This document shows, in pieces, positions 8,005 through 17,342 of a stretch of DNA of 64,000 nucleotides. This DNA comes from Kribbella qitaiheensis. GTDB lineage: Bacteria; Actinomycetota; Actinomycetes; Propionibacteriales; Kribbellaceae. Location of the stretch: NCBI RefSeq assembly GCF_014217565.1, contig NZ_CP043661.1, positions 7,130,001-7,194,000 on the forward strand, read 5' to 3'. The notes under the pieces were generated by a model. It was not told the DNA's origin. It saw nothing but the letters and a program-made list of their open reading frames with translations, and did not search any database. The translations under genes were made by a program, and so were the position numbers. Each line of letters starts with the position of its first letter. Within the stretch, counting starts at the first letter, position 1.

Positions 8005-8700
8005 TCAGCGGCCCTTCATGGCCTGACGGGCGCCCTTGAGGCTGGTCGGGACCGGGCCCTTCGGCATCGGCACCTGCGGGCGGACCGCGTCGAGCGCCTT
8101 CAGCCGCTGCAGCAGGTCGGTGATCTCCGACGGCTGCAGTGCGGCCGGGAGCTTCATCACGTGCTTGGTGAGCTTGCGGATGTCGATCTCGCCCTCGCCC
8201 TTGCCGGCGACGAGCTGTATCACCGGCGCGCCACCCGCGACCCGGTTGTGCTTCTTGCCCTCGGCCGACAGGAGGTTCTTCACCCGGCTCGGCTGGCCCT
8301 CGCCGACCAGGATGATGCCCGGCCGGCCGACGACCCGGTGCACGATGTCCGCGTTCTTGGTGACCGCGACGGCCGGGGTGACGTTCCAGCCGCGGCGCAG
8401 CGTCTGCAGCGCGGAGGCGGCGGCACCGGCCTGGCCCTCGATCTGGCTGTACGCCGCCTTCTCGACCCGGCGGCCGAAGATGATCGTGGCGCCCAGCAGC
8501 CCGAGCGCGACGCCGAGCGGGAGGAGCACCAGCAGGTGCCCGGTGAGCACTCCGACGACGGCGAAGATCGCGACCACGCCGAGGAAGATCCCGGCGAGGA
8601 TCAGGCCGATCCGCGGGTCCGACTTCTTGGTCAGCTGATAAGCCGACCGGATCTGCTTGAGCCGGCTGGTCTTCTCGGCAGGTGCGTCGTTCTTGGCCAT
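8005..8700 (-). CDS. DUF4191 membrane protein
   Basis: A 231-residue protein with a basic N-terminus, two adjacent membrane segments (about residues 31-72, IGLILAGIFLGVVAIFAVVG and LLVLLPLGVALGLLGATII) and a cytoplasmic C-terminal domain ending in a basic tail. This matches the actinobacterial DUF4191 family, whose function is not established. The ATG at 8700 lies 19 bases after the lipA stop on the same strand, so the two are probably one transcript. The association of DUF4191 with lipA is common in actinobacteria and may point to a link with lipoate-dependent metabolism, but this is inference. Confidence 0.9.
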   Translation of the reverse strand: MAKNDAPAEKTSRLKQIRSAYQLTKKSDPRIGLILAGIFLGVVAIFAVVGVLTGHLLVLLPLGVALGLLGATIIFGRRVEKAAYSQIEGQAGAAASALQTLRRGWNVTPAVAVTKNADIVHRVVGRPGIILVGEGQPSRVKNLLSAEGKKHNRVAGGAPVIQLVAGKGEGEIDIRKLTKHVMKLPAALQPSEITDLLQRLKALDAVRPQVPMPKGPVPTSLKGARQAMKGR

Positions 8701-8719
8701 CTCTACCTTTGTCCGTGAG

Positions 8720-9664
8720 TTATGCGTCTTGGGTCGCAGAGGTCATCCGCGACTCCACAGCCTGACGGTACAGCCGACCGGCCCGGTACGACGAACGCAC
8801 GAGCGGTCCGGACATGACTCCGGCGAAGCCGATCTCCTCGGCCTCCTCCAACATCTCGACGAACTCCTCGGGCCGGACCCAGCGCTCGACCGGGTGGTGC
8901 CGGACCGACGGCCGCAGGTACTGCGTGATGGTGATGATCTCGCAACCGGCCTCGTGCAGGTCGGTCAGCGCCTGGCTGACCTCCTCGCGGGTCTCGCCCA
9001 TCCCGAGGATCAGGTTGGACTTGGTGACGAGTCCGTAGTCGCGCGCCTGGGTGATGACGTCCAGCGAGCGCTCGTAGCGGAAGCCGGGCCGGATCCGGCG
9101 GAAGATCCGCGGCACCGTCTCGATGTTGTGCGCGAACACCTCGGGGCGGGACGAGAACACCTCGGCCAGCTGCGCCGGTACGGCGTTGAAGTCGGGCGCG
9201 AGCATCTCGACGCCGGTACCAGGGTTCAGGGCGTGGATCTGGCGGATCGTCTCGGCGTACAGCCAGGCGCCGCCGTCTTCCAGGTCGTCGCGGGCGACAC
9301 CGGTGACGGTGGCGTAGCGCAGGCCCATCTTGACGACCGACTCGGCCACCCGGCGCGGCTCGTCGCGGTCCAGCGCCTCGGGCTTGCCGGTGTCGATCTG
9401 GCAGAAGTCACAGCGCCGCGTGCACTGGTCACCGCCGATCAGGAAGGTCGCCTCGCGGTCTTCCCAGCACTCGAAGATGTTCGGGCAGCCGGCCTCTTGG
9501 CACACCGTGTGCAGTTCCTCGTCCTTCACGAGTTTCTGCAGCTTCTGGTACTCCGGGCCCATCTTGGCGCGCGTCTTGATCCACTCGGGTTTGCGCTCGA
9601 TCGGGGTCTCCGCGTTGCGCAGTTCGAGCCTGAGTAGCTTCCGTCCTTCTGGGGCGATCGTCAC
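8720..9664 (-). CDS. lipA: Lipoyl synthase (LipA)
   Basis: A 314-residue radical-SAM enzyme that inserts two sulfurs into the octanoyl chain on carrier proteins. The auxiliary cluster motif appears as CQEAGCPNIFEC and the radical-SAM cluster as CTRRCDFCQ. ATVTGVARDDLEDGGA, NLILGMGETREEV and QYLRPSVRHHPVERWV are also typical. The frame stays open to 9865, but the GTG at 9664 gives the usual family length and does not overlap the divergent kinase gene at 9738. DUF4191 follows. Its partner lipB is 7.7 kb away (17343-18074); the lipoylated SucB substrate is at 21.7-23.8 kb. Confidence 0.96.
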   Translation of the reverse strand: MTIAPEGRKLLRLELRNAETPIERKPEWIKTRAKMGPEYQKLQKLVKDEELHTVCQEAGCPNIFECWEDREATFLIGGDQCTRRCDFCQIDTGKPEALDRDEPRRVAESVVKMGLRYATVTGVARDDLEDGGAWLYAETIRQIHALNPGTGVEMLAPDFNAVPAQLAEVFSSRPEVFAHNIETVPRIFRRIRPGFRYERSLDVITQARDYGLVTKSNLILGMGETREEVSQALTDLHEAGCEIITITQYLRPSVRHHPVERWVRPEEFVEMLEEAEEIGFAGVMSGPLVRSSYRAGRLYRQAVESRMTSATQDA

Positions 9665-9737
9665 GCCCACCAGAGTACGCGGCGCGCGACAGGAGCCAAT
9701 CACCGGACAGGAGCTGTCACCCGTACGCTGGTGAACC

Positions 9738-11174
9738 ATGTCCACCTCCCCTCCGGCCGCTTCGCAGCCGGCCGCCACGACCGGTAGCGCGGCTGTTTCC
9801 CAGCCCGGCACCCCGCCGGCGACCGGCGTACCGGTGACCGAGTGGTCGCGGCCAGGGCCGGCCAAGCGTGAGCAGCATCACGATCTGCTGCTCGGCCTCG
9901 GGATGGCGGTGGCGGGGATGATCGGCACCGAACTGGCCCGCGGCTCGTCCCCGGGACCGGTCGATCTCGGGATGGGCGCTGTCGAGGCCTATGTGCTCAG
10001 TGCCGCCGTCGCGTTGCCGCTGTGCTTCCGGCGCCGGTTCCCGCTGACCGTGCTGCTCGCCGTGTCGGTGCTGTTCTTCACCACCGGCGAGCGGGTGCCG
10101 TGGGCTTTCGGAGGCAACCTGGTCACCCAGGCCTCCCAGTTCATGGCTCTGTACGCCGCCTCGGCGTGGGCGAAGGACCGGCGCCGGATGAAGCTGACCA
10201 TGGTGGTGGTCTTCGTCGGGATGTTCTGCTGGCTGATCTACGGCTTTGTCCAGGCCCTGCACCACGACACGATCAAGGGCGCGAAGCAGGGCCTGCTGTC
10301 GCCGTACGTGTCCTACGTACTGCTGGCTATCGCGCTCAACGTGCTCTATTTCTTCGGCGCCTACTTCTGGGGCCGTACTGCGTGGGGCACTGCCCGCCAG
10401 CGCCACGAGCTCGAGCAGCAGGCGAGTGTCCTGGCCGCCCAGCAGGCGGTGAACGCGCGGCGGGCCGTGATCGACGAGCGGCTGCGGATCTCCCGCGAGC
10501 TGCACGATGTGGTTGCCCACCACATCAGCAGCATCGGCGTACAGGCCGGTGGCGCTCGCCGGGTGATGGAGAAGGATCCGGACGCCGCGAAGAACGCCCT
10601 GGCCGTGATCGAGAACTCCAGCCGTACGGCGGTCAACGAGATGCGCCAACTGCTCGGCATGCTCCGCGCGGCCGATCCGGATCTCGACGACGAGATCGGT
10701 ACGCCGAGTGCGAAGGAGCCGCAGGCAGGCGCGGACCGGCTGCCCGCGCTGGTCGCCGTGGTCGGGGGAGAGGGGCTCGAGGTCGGGTTCCACCAGATCG
10801 GCCGGCCGATCAAGCTGCCGGAGACGATCTCGGTGTCGGTCTACCGGATCGCGCAGGAGGCGCTCACGAACGTACGCCGGCACTCGACGGCTCGGAGCGC
10901 GCACGTCACCTTGCGGTACATCGGCGACTCCGCGGTCGAGGTCGAGGTGATCGACGACGGCCGGCCGAAGCATGCCCCGGTTGGGAGCCGGCTTGGTCAC
11001 GTCGGCATCCGTGAGCGGGTCGGCCTGCTCGGTGGTGAGAGCGAGATCGGTCCTCGCCCGGTCGGCGGCTTCCGGGTCCGCGCCCGGATCCCGTTGCAGG
11101 CGGCGCCGGGACATCAGGTCGCCGACGCGGCCCCCGCAGTACAGGCAGCGCCCGAAGTCGAGGAGAACGCATGA
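9738..11174 (+). CDS. Sensor histidine kinase (HisKA_3, NarL-type partner)
   Basis: A 478-residue membrane kinase. A Pro/Ala-rich N-terminus of about 45 residues precedes four or five membrane segments (about residues 49-215). A coiled linker follows, then the HisKA_3 dimerisation motif ERLRISRELHDVVAHHIS with the phospho-accepting His at residue 256, and a HATPase_c domain (VYRIAQEALTNVRRHS; VEVEVIDDGRP; HVGIRERVGLLGG). Its stop overlaps the response-regulator start by four bases (ATGA), so the two are translationally coupled. An ABC exporter lies downstream, an arrangement often linked to drug or envelope-stress response; the signal is unknown. Confidence 0.94.
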   Translation: MSTSPPAASQPAATTGSAAVSQPGTPPATGVPVTEWSRPGPAKREQHHDLLLGLGMAVAGMIGTELARGSSPGPVDLGMGAVEAYVLSAAVALPLCFRRRFPLTVLLAVSVLFFTTGERVPWAFGGNLVTQASQFMALYAASAWAKDRRRMKLTMVVVFVGMFCWLIYGFVQALHHDTIKGAKQGLLSPYVSYVLLAIALNVLYFFGAYFWGRTAWGTARQRHELEQQASVLAAQQAVNARRAVIDERLRISRELHDVVAHHISSIGVQAGGARRVMEKDPDAAKNALAVIENSSRTAVNEMRQLLGMLRAADPDLDDEIGTPSAKEPQAGADRLPALVAVVGGEGLEVGFHQIGRPIKLPETISVSVYRIAQEALTNVRRHSTARSAHVTLRYIGDSAVEVEVIDDGRPKHAPVGSRLGHVGIRERVGLLGGESEIGPRPVGGFRVRARIPLQAAPGHQVADAAPAVQAAPEVEENA

Positions 11175-11848
11175 GTGAGACGCCCCCGATGCGGGTGCTG
11201 CTGGTCGACGATCAGGATCTGGTCCGGGCCGGGTTCCGGATGATCCTGTCGGTGGAGCCCGATATCGAGGTGGTCGGTGAGGCGGCCGACGGCCAGGCCG
11301 CGGTCGAGCTCGCCGAGAAGCTGCGGCCGGACGTCGTCCTGATGGACGTCCAGATGCCCGGCCTCGACGGGATCGCCGCCACCCAACGGATCGTGGCCGC
11401 CGATGCCGGGAAGGTGATCATCCTGACGACGTTCGACCGGGACGACTACCTGTTCGAGTCGCTCGGCGCCGGGGCGAGTGGGTTCCTGCTGAAGAACACG
11501 GCGCCCGAGGATCTGGTCGAGGCGATCCAGGTGGTCCATTCGGGGCACGCGCTGCTCGCGCCGGAGGTGACCCGGCGGGTGATCAAGCGGTTCACCGGCG
11601 GGGGCGAGCGCGTCTATCGGCCGGATCTCGTGGCGGCGCTGACCGATCGGGAGCGCGAGGTGCTCGGCCTGATCGCGCGCGGTCTGACCAATACCGAGAT
11701 CGCGACCTCCCTGTTCGTCGGCGAGGCGACGGTCAAGACCCACGTCTCCCGGGTGCTGCTGAAGCTGGGGCTGCGCGACCGCGTCCAGGCCGTCGTCTTC
11801 GCGTACGAGTGCGGCCTGGTCGTTCCCGGCGACGAACACACCTCCTGA
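11171..11848 (+). CDS. Response regulator, NarL/LuxR family
   Basis: A 225-residue regulator. The receiver domain covers residues 1-125, with acidic DD at 14-15, phospho-acceptor Asp59 in LMDVQMPG and the conserved Thr in IILTTFDRDDYLFE. A LuxR-type helix-turn-helix occupies residues 155-215 (LTDREREVLGLIARGLTNTEIA, VKTHVSRVLLKLG). It is the cognate partner of the kinase upstream. Two 48-bp palindromic repeats lie between its stop and the ABC exporter genes, so it is uncertain whether the exporter shares this transcript. Confidence 0.95.
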   Translation: MSETPPMRVLLVDDQDLVRAGFRMILSVEPDIEVVGEAADGQAAVELAEKLRPDVVLMDVQMPGLDGIAATQRIVAADAGKVIILTTFDRDDYLFESLGAGASGFLLKNTAPEDLVEAIQVVHSGHALLAPEVTRRVIKRFTGGGERVYRPDLVAALTDREREVLGLIARGLTNTEIATSLFVGEATVKTHVSRVLLKLGLRDRVQAVVFAYECGLVVPGDEHTS

Positions 11849-11863
11849 CCCCCCTCCGACCGC

Positions 11864-11911
11864 TTACGTCCGAACAACCGAGGGTCAGGACCCACTGTCC
11901 TTCGGACGTAA
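11864..11911. repeat. 48-bp palindromic repeat, copy 1
   Basis: The ends TTACGTCCGAA (11864-11874) and TTCGGACGTAA (11901-11911) are perfect reverse complements around a 26-base centre containing CCGAGGGTCAGGACCCAC. It starts 15 bases after the response-regulator stop. Copies 2 and 3 have the same length and layout. Confidence 0.85.
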
Positions 11912-11938
11912 CACCCCCATACTTCGAGCCGAACCCGC

Positions 11939-11986
11939 TTACGTCCGAACAATTGAGGGTCAGGACCCACGTCTCTTCGGACGTAA
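11939..11986. repeat. 48-bp palindromic repeat, copy 2
   Basis: The 11-bp terminal inverted repeat is the same as in copy 1, with a centre differing at a few positions (TTGAGGGTCAGGACCCAC). It lies in direct orientation 27 bases after copy 1. The pair occupies the gap between the response regulator and the ABC exporter. Confidence 0.85.
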
Positions 11987-12146
11987 CGGCGGTGCTGCGC
12001 GTACTGCGGTCCTCCCTGCGGATGACCTCGCGGGTCACACTGCGGACCGACGTGTCCGACGATCTCGATGACTAGCGTGGGAGTCACTTCCGAACGGGAG
12101 TGCCGGGCTTGCGCGTCCGGCGGGAAGCGGCAGCTGTAGAGGAACG

Positions 12147-13037
12147 GTGAACGGGATGCTGAGCGTGGCTGGGCTGACCCGGCGGTTCGGTGATCACCTC
12201 GCGCTGGACGACGTCAGCTTCGACGTGGTGCCGGGCCGGATGACCGGGTTCGTCGGCGCGAACGGGGCCGGCAAGACGACGACGATGCGGATCATTCTCG
12301 GAGTGCTGGCCGCGACGGCCGGCCAGGTCTGCTGGAACGGTTCGCCGTTGACCGCGCAGGTGCGCCGCGACTTCGGCTACATGCCGGAGGAGCGCGGGCT
12401 CTATCCGAAGATGAAGATCCGGGACCAGTTGGTGTTCTTCGGTCGCCTGCACGGGTTCGACCCGGTCCGGGCGGGGGAGCGGACCGACAAGATCCTCGAC
12501 CGGCTGGGCCTGACCGAACGCGCCGGCGACGTCCTGGAGACGCTCTCGCTGGGCAACCAGCAGCGCGTCCAGATCGCCGCCGCGCTGGTCCACGAGCCGA
12601 TCGCGCTGGTCCTCGACGAGCCGTTCAGCGGGCTGGACCCGCTCGCCGTCGACGCGATGGTGGACCTGCTCCGCGAAGAAGTGACCCCCGAGGTGCCGGT
12701 GCTGTTCTCCAGTCACCAACTGGAGCTTGTCGAGCGACTCTGCGACGACCTGGTGGTGCTGTCGCGTGGCAAGGTCGTTGCCGCGGGCCCCGTTGCCGAA
12801 CTCGCGGCCGGCCCGACCACGACGTACCGGCTGGTCGTCGACGGCGACGCGGGCTGGCTGCGCGACGTACGCGGGATCAAGGTGCGCGACGTGGCCGGTG
12901 CGACGGCGTTGTTCGACGTGGAGGAAAGGGGCCAGGAGCAACAGATCTTGGCTGAGGCGATGAGCCGTGGCCACGTACTGGAGTTCGCGCCCGAGCGAGT
13001 GGCGTTGAGCGATGTCTTCCGGGAGGCGACCCGATGA
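12147..13037 (+). CDS. ABC exporter ATP-binding protein (ABC-2 type, NatA-like)
   Basis: A 296-residue nucleotide-binding subunit. Walker A is GANGAGKTT near residue 38, the signature region is TLSLGNQQRVQIAAAL (LSLGN in place of LSGGQ), Walker B is LVLDEPFSGLDPL, and a C-terminal domain of DUF4162 type follows. Such proteins energise ABC-2 exporters for drugs, sodium or lipids. GTG at 12147 follows GAGGAAC closely; an ATG three codons later is also possible. The permease gene overlaps its stop by four bases. Confidence 0.93.
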   Translation: MNGMLSVAGLTRRFGDHLALDDVSFDVVPGRMTGFVGANGAGKTTTMRIILGVLAATAGQVCWNGSPLTAQVRRDFGYMPEERGLYPKMKIRDQLVFFGRLHGFDPVRAGERTDKILDRLGLTERAGDVLETLSLGNQQRVQIAAALVHEPIALVLDEPFSGLDPLAVDAMVDLLREEVTPEVPVLFSSHQLELVERLCDDLVVLSRGKVVAAGPVAELAAGPTTTYRLVVDGDAGWLRDVRGIKVRDVAGATALFDVEERGQEQQILAEAMSRGHVLEFAPERVALSDVFREATR

Positions 13038-14206
13038 GCAACGAGACCATGACGCGGCCCTGGCAGTTGGTGGCTCATCGCGAGGTCAGCACCAAGCTGC
13101 GGGACAAGACCTTTCTCGGGTCGACCGGGTTCCTGCTGATCCTCGTACTGGCTGCCGTGCTCATTCCCGCGTTGATCGCGGGCAGGAGCGGGCCCGACAA
13201 GATCGCAGTACTGGACGATGCCGGGGCGAAGGTCGTGCAGACGGCCGACGCGATCAAGGGCGGCAGCAGCTACGAAGCCACCCGTACGACGGACCTCGCC
13301 GCGGCTGAGCAGCTCGTCACTGATGGCGATGTGAAGGCGGCGCTCCTGCCGGGCGGCAACGGCTTCGTTGTGGTGGGCAAGGAGAAGGTCGACACCGACC
13401 TGCAGAGCAACCTGCGCGAGGCGGTCGCCAACCTCGGCATGGAGCAGAACGCCGCCAAGGTGGGGCTGACGCCGGAACAACTGCACGCGAACACCCAGTT
13501 GCGGGAGAAGCTGCTGGATCCTGGTCCGCTGCCCGGGGTCGTGGCCGACTTCGTCAGCATCGGGCTCGCGCTTATCTTCTACGTGACCGCGCTGGGCTTC
13601 GGCATGCAGATCGCGCAGAGCGTCGTCCAGGAGAAGGAGAGCAGGGTGGTCGAGATCCTGGCCGCCGCGATCCCGATCCGGGCGCTGCTGTGGGGCAAGG
13701 TGATCGGTAACACCGTGCTCGCGCTCATCCAGATCGTGGTGATCGGGGCCGCTTCGCTGGTCGGGCTGCTGGCGACCGGACAGGCCGACATCCTCAAGGT
13801 GGTCGCGCCGGTCGCGGGCTGGTTCGTGATCTTCTTCGTCCTCGGGTTCGTCGCCCTGGCGGGACTCTGGGCGGTGGCCGGCTCACTGGCCACGCGGCAG
13901 GAGGACCTCAGCTCGACCACCATGCCCGGTCAGATGATCTTGATGATCCCGTTCTTCTTCTCGGCCTTCGCCGGTGGCGGCGCCAAGGAAGTGGCGTCGT
14001 TCGTCCCGATCGCGTCGTCGATGTCGATGCCCGGCCGGATGCTGACCGGGAACGTACCGGTCTGGCAGCCGCTGCTGGCCATCGTGATCCTGCTCCTCTC
14101 GACCGTCCTGATCGTCCGGCTCGGGGCCCGGGTGTACGAGCGGACGCTGCTCAAAACGGGCCGCCGTCTTGGTTACCGTGAGGCGCTGGCACTCAAGGCG
14201 ACCTGA
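13034..14206 (+). CDS. ABC-2 type exporter permease (NatB-like)
   Basis: A 390-residue membrane protein. One N-terminal membrane segment (about residues 28-50) is followed by a roughly 130-residue extracytoplasmic domain, then five or six membrane segments from about residue 175 to 365. The cytoplasmic loop SVVQEKESRVVEILAAAIPIRALLWGK is diagnostic of the NatB/YhaP group of ABC-2 permeases. The start overlaps the ATPase stop (ATGA). With the kinase/regulator pair just upstream, a regulated export or resistance function is plausible; the substrate is unknown. Confidence 0.92.
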   Translation: MSNETMTRPWQLVAHREVSTKLRDKTFLGSTGFLLILVLAAVLIPALIAGRSGPDKIAVLDDAGAKVVQTADAIKGGSSYEATRTTDLAAAEQLVTDGDVKAALLPGGNGFVVVGKEKVDTDLQSNLREAVANLGMEQNAAKVGLTPEQLHANTQLREKLLDPGPLPGVVADFVSIGLALIFYVTALGFGMQIAQSVVQEKESRVVEILAAAIPIRALLWGKVIGNTVLALIQIVVIGAASLVGLLATGQADILKVVAPVAGWFVIFFVLGFVALAGLWAVAGSLATRQEDLSSTTMPGQMILMIPFFFSAFAGGGAKEVASFVPIASSMSMPGRMLTGNVPVWQPLLAIVILLLSTVLIVRLGARVYERTLLKTGRRLGYREALALKAT

Positions 14207-14314
14207 TCTATCGTGATTCCGGCGCGAACGTTACAGAAAGTTTGCTGGCTGTGATGAAACCGCAATACGCGACAACTGTGTCCTGAGCGCGCAACTCGAC
14301 TACGGTCACAACGC

Positions 14315-15280
14315 ATGAACGTCGAGCTGCGCCACCTGCGGGTGGTGGTCCTGGTGGCAGAAGCGGGGTCCGTCGGACGGGCCGCCCGCTGGCTCAAGGT
14401 CAGCCAGCCGAGCCTTACCGCACAGCTGAAACGAATCGAGTCAGCGTTCGGTGGCGAGCTCTTCGAGCGTTCCCGCACCGGTGTCACACCGACACCGCTC
14501 GGCCGGTACGCCGTGGATCGCGCCCGCGCCATCCTGGTCGATGTCGATCACCTGTCGGCGACTGTTTCGGCGATGACAGCGGTGGAGTCCAGCGCCGTGC
14601 GACTCGGTGGATTCCCGACCGCGCCGATGTCCGGGATCGCCAGCCGGCTGCGGGATCACGGCGAGATCGAGCAGGTCAGCATCGAGGTCGAGTGGGCTAC
14701 CAGCGTGCTGCTCCAGCAGTTGGAGAGCGGTCGGCTGGACTTCGCCTTGTTGCGTGAGTTCCCCGGCTTCGAGCTGCGGCTCCCCACGGGCGTCGAGGCC
14801 TGCACGATCGTGGAGTCCGAGACGGCGTACGTGGTGATGGCGGCGGATCATCCGAAGGCCTTGGCGACCCGGCATCGCAAGGAGATCGACCTTTCCGACC
14901 TGGCCGACGAGGAATGGATCGGCGAACCGCCGGACGACAGTGGCTTCCACGTGCTGTTCCGAACTGCGTGTGAGCAGGCCGGGTTCATGCCGCGGGTCGA
15001 GCATCACTCGGTTGATACGTCGGTGCTGATGGGGTTCGTCACCAGTGGGCAAGGGGTCGCGCTGATCTCGCCTACGTCGTACCGGATGTTGTCGAGCGAT
15101 GTGACAACGCGGCCGTTGGCCGGCAATCCGATCCACCGCCGGCTGATGCTGGCGTGGAGTACGGAGTCGCCGCGGGCGCAGATGGCAGGGGATGTCTGCC
15201 AGATGGCGATCCACGCGTACGACGAAGCTTTCGCCGAGCACGCCCGCTGGGGACAACACCAACGCATGCACGTCGCCTGA
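14315..15280 (+). CDS. LysR-family transcriptional regulator
   Basis: A 321-residue regulator with an N-terminal winged helix-turn-helix (residues 1-60: LRHLRVVVLVAEAGSVGRAARWLKVSQPSLT, ERSRTGVTPTPLG) and a C-terminal LysR substrate-binding domain from about residue 90. No divergent target gene adjoins it: the upstream gene runs in the same direction and the downstream gene is convergent, so its target cannot be inferred. Its stop codon lies within the 5' arm of a terminator hairpin. Confidence 0.93.
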   Translation: MNVELRHLRVVVLVAEAGSVGRAARWLKVSQPSLTAQLKRIESAFGGELFERSRTGVTPTPLGRYAVDRARAILVDVDHLSATVSAMTAVESSAVRLGGFPTAPMSGIASRLRDHGEIEQVSIEVEWATSVLLQQLESGRLDFALLREFPGFELRLPTGVEACTIVESETAYVVMAADHPKALATRHRKEIDLSDLADEEWIGEPPDDSGFHVLFRTACEQAGFMPRVEHHSVDTSVLMGFVTSGQGVALISPTSYRMLSSDVTTRPLAGNPIHRRLMLAWSTESPRAQMAGDVCQMAIHAYDEAFAEHARWGQHQRMHVA

Positions 15281-15310
15281 CCGCACTTCGTTCAGCGCGG
15301 TCAGGCGACG
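15271..15310 (+). terminator. 14-bp perfect hairpin overlapping the LysR stop
   Basis: Arms 15271-15284 and 15297-15310 are perfectly complementary around a 12-base loop and are followed by TTTGGTT. The LysR TGA (15278-15280) is inside the left arm. It lies between convergent genes and could act in both directions. Confidence 0.85.
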
Positions 15311-15364
15311 TTTGGTTGATCAGCCGGCTTGTTTAGCCCGGCCTGTTCGGTCGGACGGCTTGGG

Positions 15365-17038
15365 TCAGGTGCCGGCGGGGCGGAACTGCCCGGGGAGGTC
15401 CATCACCCGGGGCGCCTGCGGAAGCGTCTCGTCGGAGAGCATCGGATTCTCGAACGCCCCGAAGTGGTGCTCACCGGTCGCGTCGTCGTCCATCCGCTCC
15501 CGGTACTGCTGCCCAACCACCTCAGCCCGTACGTCGGGCACAGGCTCGGCGTTGGTGAACGGCGCCGCCGCGGCCTGCGCAGTACCTTCAGGCGGTCGCG
15601 ATCCGGCCCCGGCGTTGGAAGACGCCGCCGGAGTCGACGTGCCGTTCTGAGCCGGACCAGTCGGCTGCACCGCAGTCGCACCACCAGGCTGAGCAGGTGC
15701 AGCAGGCGTCACAGCAGTCGCGTCATCCGGCGTTTCGCCGCTAGGCCGAACCGGTGCGGCCGGCATCACGGCAGTTGCGTCAGCAGGTGCTTCTTCGCTG
15801 GGCTTAGCCGGTGCGGCTGGCGCCACGGCAGTTGCTTCGGCGGGTGCTTCTTCGCTGGGCTTAGCCGGTGTGGCAGGCGCCACGGCGGTTGCTTCAGCAG
15901 GCTTTTCGGCGCTGGGCTCGACCGGGCTGACGACCGTCGCTTCCTCTGCGGGAGCAGGGGTGGCGGGCGCCGCAGTACCGGCGTCGGGCACGGTCGGCGC
16001 TGATGCGGTCGGCGCCGGAGCGGCCGGCGCTGCCGGGGTTACCGGCTCCGCCGTAGTACGGGCCTCTGATGCTGCGGGGGTTGATGCTGCCGGGGTTGCC
16101 GGCTCCGCCGTAGTACCGGCGGTGGGCGTTGCGGCCGGGGCCGTCGGGGTGAGTTTGGTTTCGTCGTCGGCGAGGTCGTCGCCCTGGGCAACGGGTTCCT
16201 GCGCTTGGGCGACTGATTCCTCTTGTGCGGCAGGCTTCTCGGCCTGCGCGGTCTCCTCGTCCGCGGCCTGCACGGGGGAGTCGTCCTCGGTCGACGCGGT
16301 CGGGACCAGCACAGTCTGATCGCCATCGGTCGGGACCAGCCGGGTCTCGTCGGTGTCAGGCCGCTCGTCCTCGTCGGCGTACGCCTCGGCCTCCGCACCC
16401 GCTGTGGGGAACATGGCGGTGTGCTCGTCGGCCTGGTTCCGTGGCTGCACCGGCTCCGGCTCGTCGTCGAACAGGTCGTCGTAGCTCGAGTTCCCGTAAC
16501 CAGCGAAGCGGTTGTCCGGCTGGTAGTCGCCGCCGGCAACCGGATACGGAGCCTGGGCCTGGTACGGCCCGGCGACCTCAGCGGCCTGCTGCGCCTGCGC
16601 CAGCTCCTGCTCGCGCTGCGCCCGCTCCGCCTCGGCCCGCTCCCGGCGACGCCGCTGCACGGACCGCACGATCAGCTGGATGCCGTACACCAACGAGATG
16701 ACAGCGAGGATCGGCACGACGCCGTTCAGCGTGTACTGCTTGATGCCCTCGATCATCCCCGACGTCACGCCGGGCACGTCGTTGAGGAAGTTCGTCATCC
16801 GGTTGGGGATCCAGTGCACCGTGTAGATCATCACGCCGAACACCAGCGCCGCACCGAGCGCCGCGGCGCCCGAGAAGTACGACACGACGGCCCAGAAGAT
16901 CAGCGCTCCGATGCCATAGGCAAGCGCCATCCCCTTCGCATTCAGCTCGATCCCGCCGTCGGCGGCCAGTACCCCGAACACGGCCGGACCGACCAGCGCA
17001 ACTACGACACCTAAGAGGAAGCCAAAGAATTTGGACAC
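15365..17038 (-). CDS. Membrane protein with long acidic Ala/Pro-rich tail, unknown function
   Basis: Not recognised as a named family. GTG at 17038 opens a 557-residue product with three or four membrane segments at residues 1-85, another near 110-135, a charged helix (RRRRERAEAERAQREQELAQAQQ) and then about 380 residues of acidic, Ala/Pro/Thr-rich low complexity. Within the tail, units containing ATAVAPAAPAKPSEEAPA recur about five times, and the DNA repeats with them. The C-terminus regains normal composition (YRERMDDDATGEHHFGAFE). The tail may be a scaffold or surface spacer. Two in-frame Cys codons upstream of GTG 17038 are disfavoured because the predicted membrane segment begins right at this start. 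Confidence 0.7.
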   Translation of the reverse strand: MSKFFGFLLGVVVALVGPAVFGVLAADGGIELNAKGMALAYGIGALIFWAVVSYFSGAAALGAALVFGVMIYTVHWIPNRMTNFLNDVPGVTSGMIEGIKQYTLNGVVPILAVISLVYGIQLIVRSVQRRRRERAEAERAQREQELAQAQQAAEVAGPYQAQAPYPVAGGDYQPDNRFAGYGNSSYDDLFDDEPEPVQPRNQADEHTAMFPTAGAEAEAYADEDERPDTDETRLVPTDGDQTVLVPTASTEDDSPVQAADEETAQAEKPAAQEESVAQAQEPVAQGDDLADDETKLTPTAPAATPTAGTTAEPATPAASTPAASEARTTAEPVTPAAPAAPAPTASAPTVPDAGTAAPATPAPAEEATVVSPVEPSAEKPAEATAVAPATPAKPSEEAPAEATAVAPAAPAKPSEEAPADATAVMPAAPVRPSGETPDDATAVTPAAPAQPGGATAVQPTGPAQNGTSTPAASSNAGAGSRPPEGTAQAAAAPFTNAEPVPDVRAEVVGQQYRERMDDDATGEHHFGAFENPMLSDETLPQAPRVMDLPGQFRPAGT

Positions 17039-17342
17039 ATCACCACCGTAGCGACGTTTCCCCGCTACACAGCGACGACACTTCGCGAACCTTCGCCCCC
17101 ACAGGTCACGCTCCGTCTCCACCCACCCCCGCATTGCCGCCACGCAACACGCACATGACAATCACCCACCGTATCCACGACCACCCATCGCCCGAACGAC
17201 AACAGCCGCCCCACCACCCCACCGCGAAGCCTGCCCGCGAAAGCCCCTCCCCACCGGCAACCCACGGGCTTCGCCGATGGCATCGCCTGCACATCCAGGC
17301 GTTCGCCGTCGTAGGCAACCTTCCGGCGTACGGAGTGTTCGC
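17039..17342. other. Intergenic region, no feature recognised
   Basis: About 300 bases between the start of the Ala/Pro-rich membrane protein and the end of lipB. Short frames occur on both strands but have biased, arginine- or proline-rich composition and no ribosome sites. No hairpin or operator stands out. Confidence 0.4.

Noticed and set aside
12084..12974. Minus-strand gene opposite the ABC exporter ATPase
   Set aside because: His/Arg/Asp-rich translation without motifs; antisense shadow of a clear ABC ATPase.
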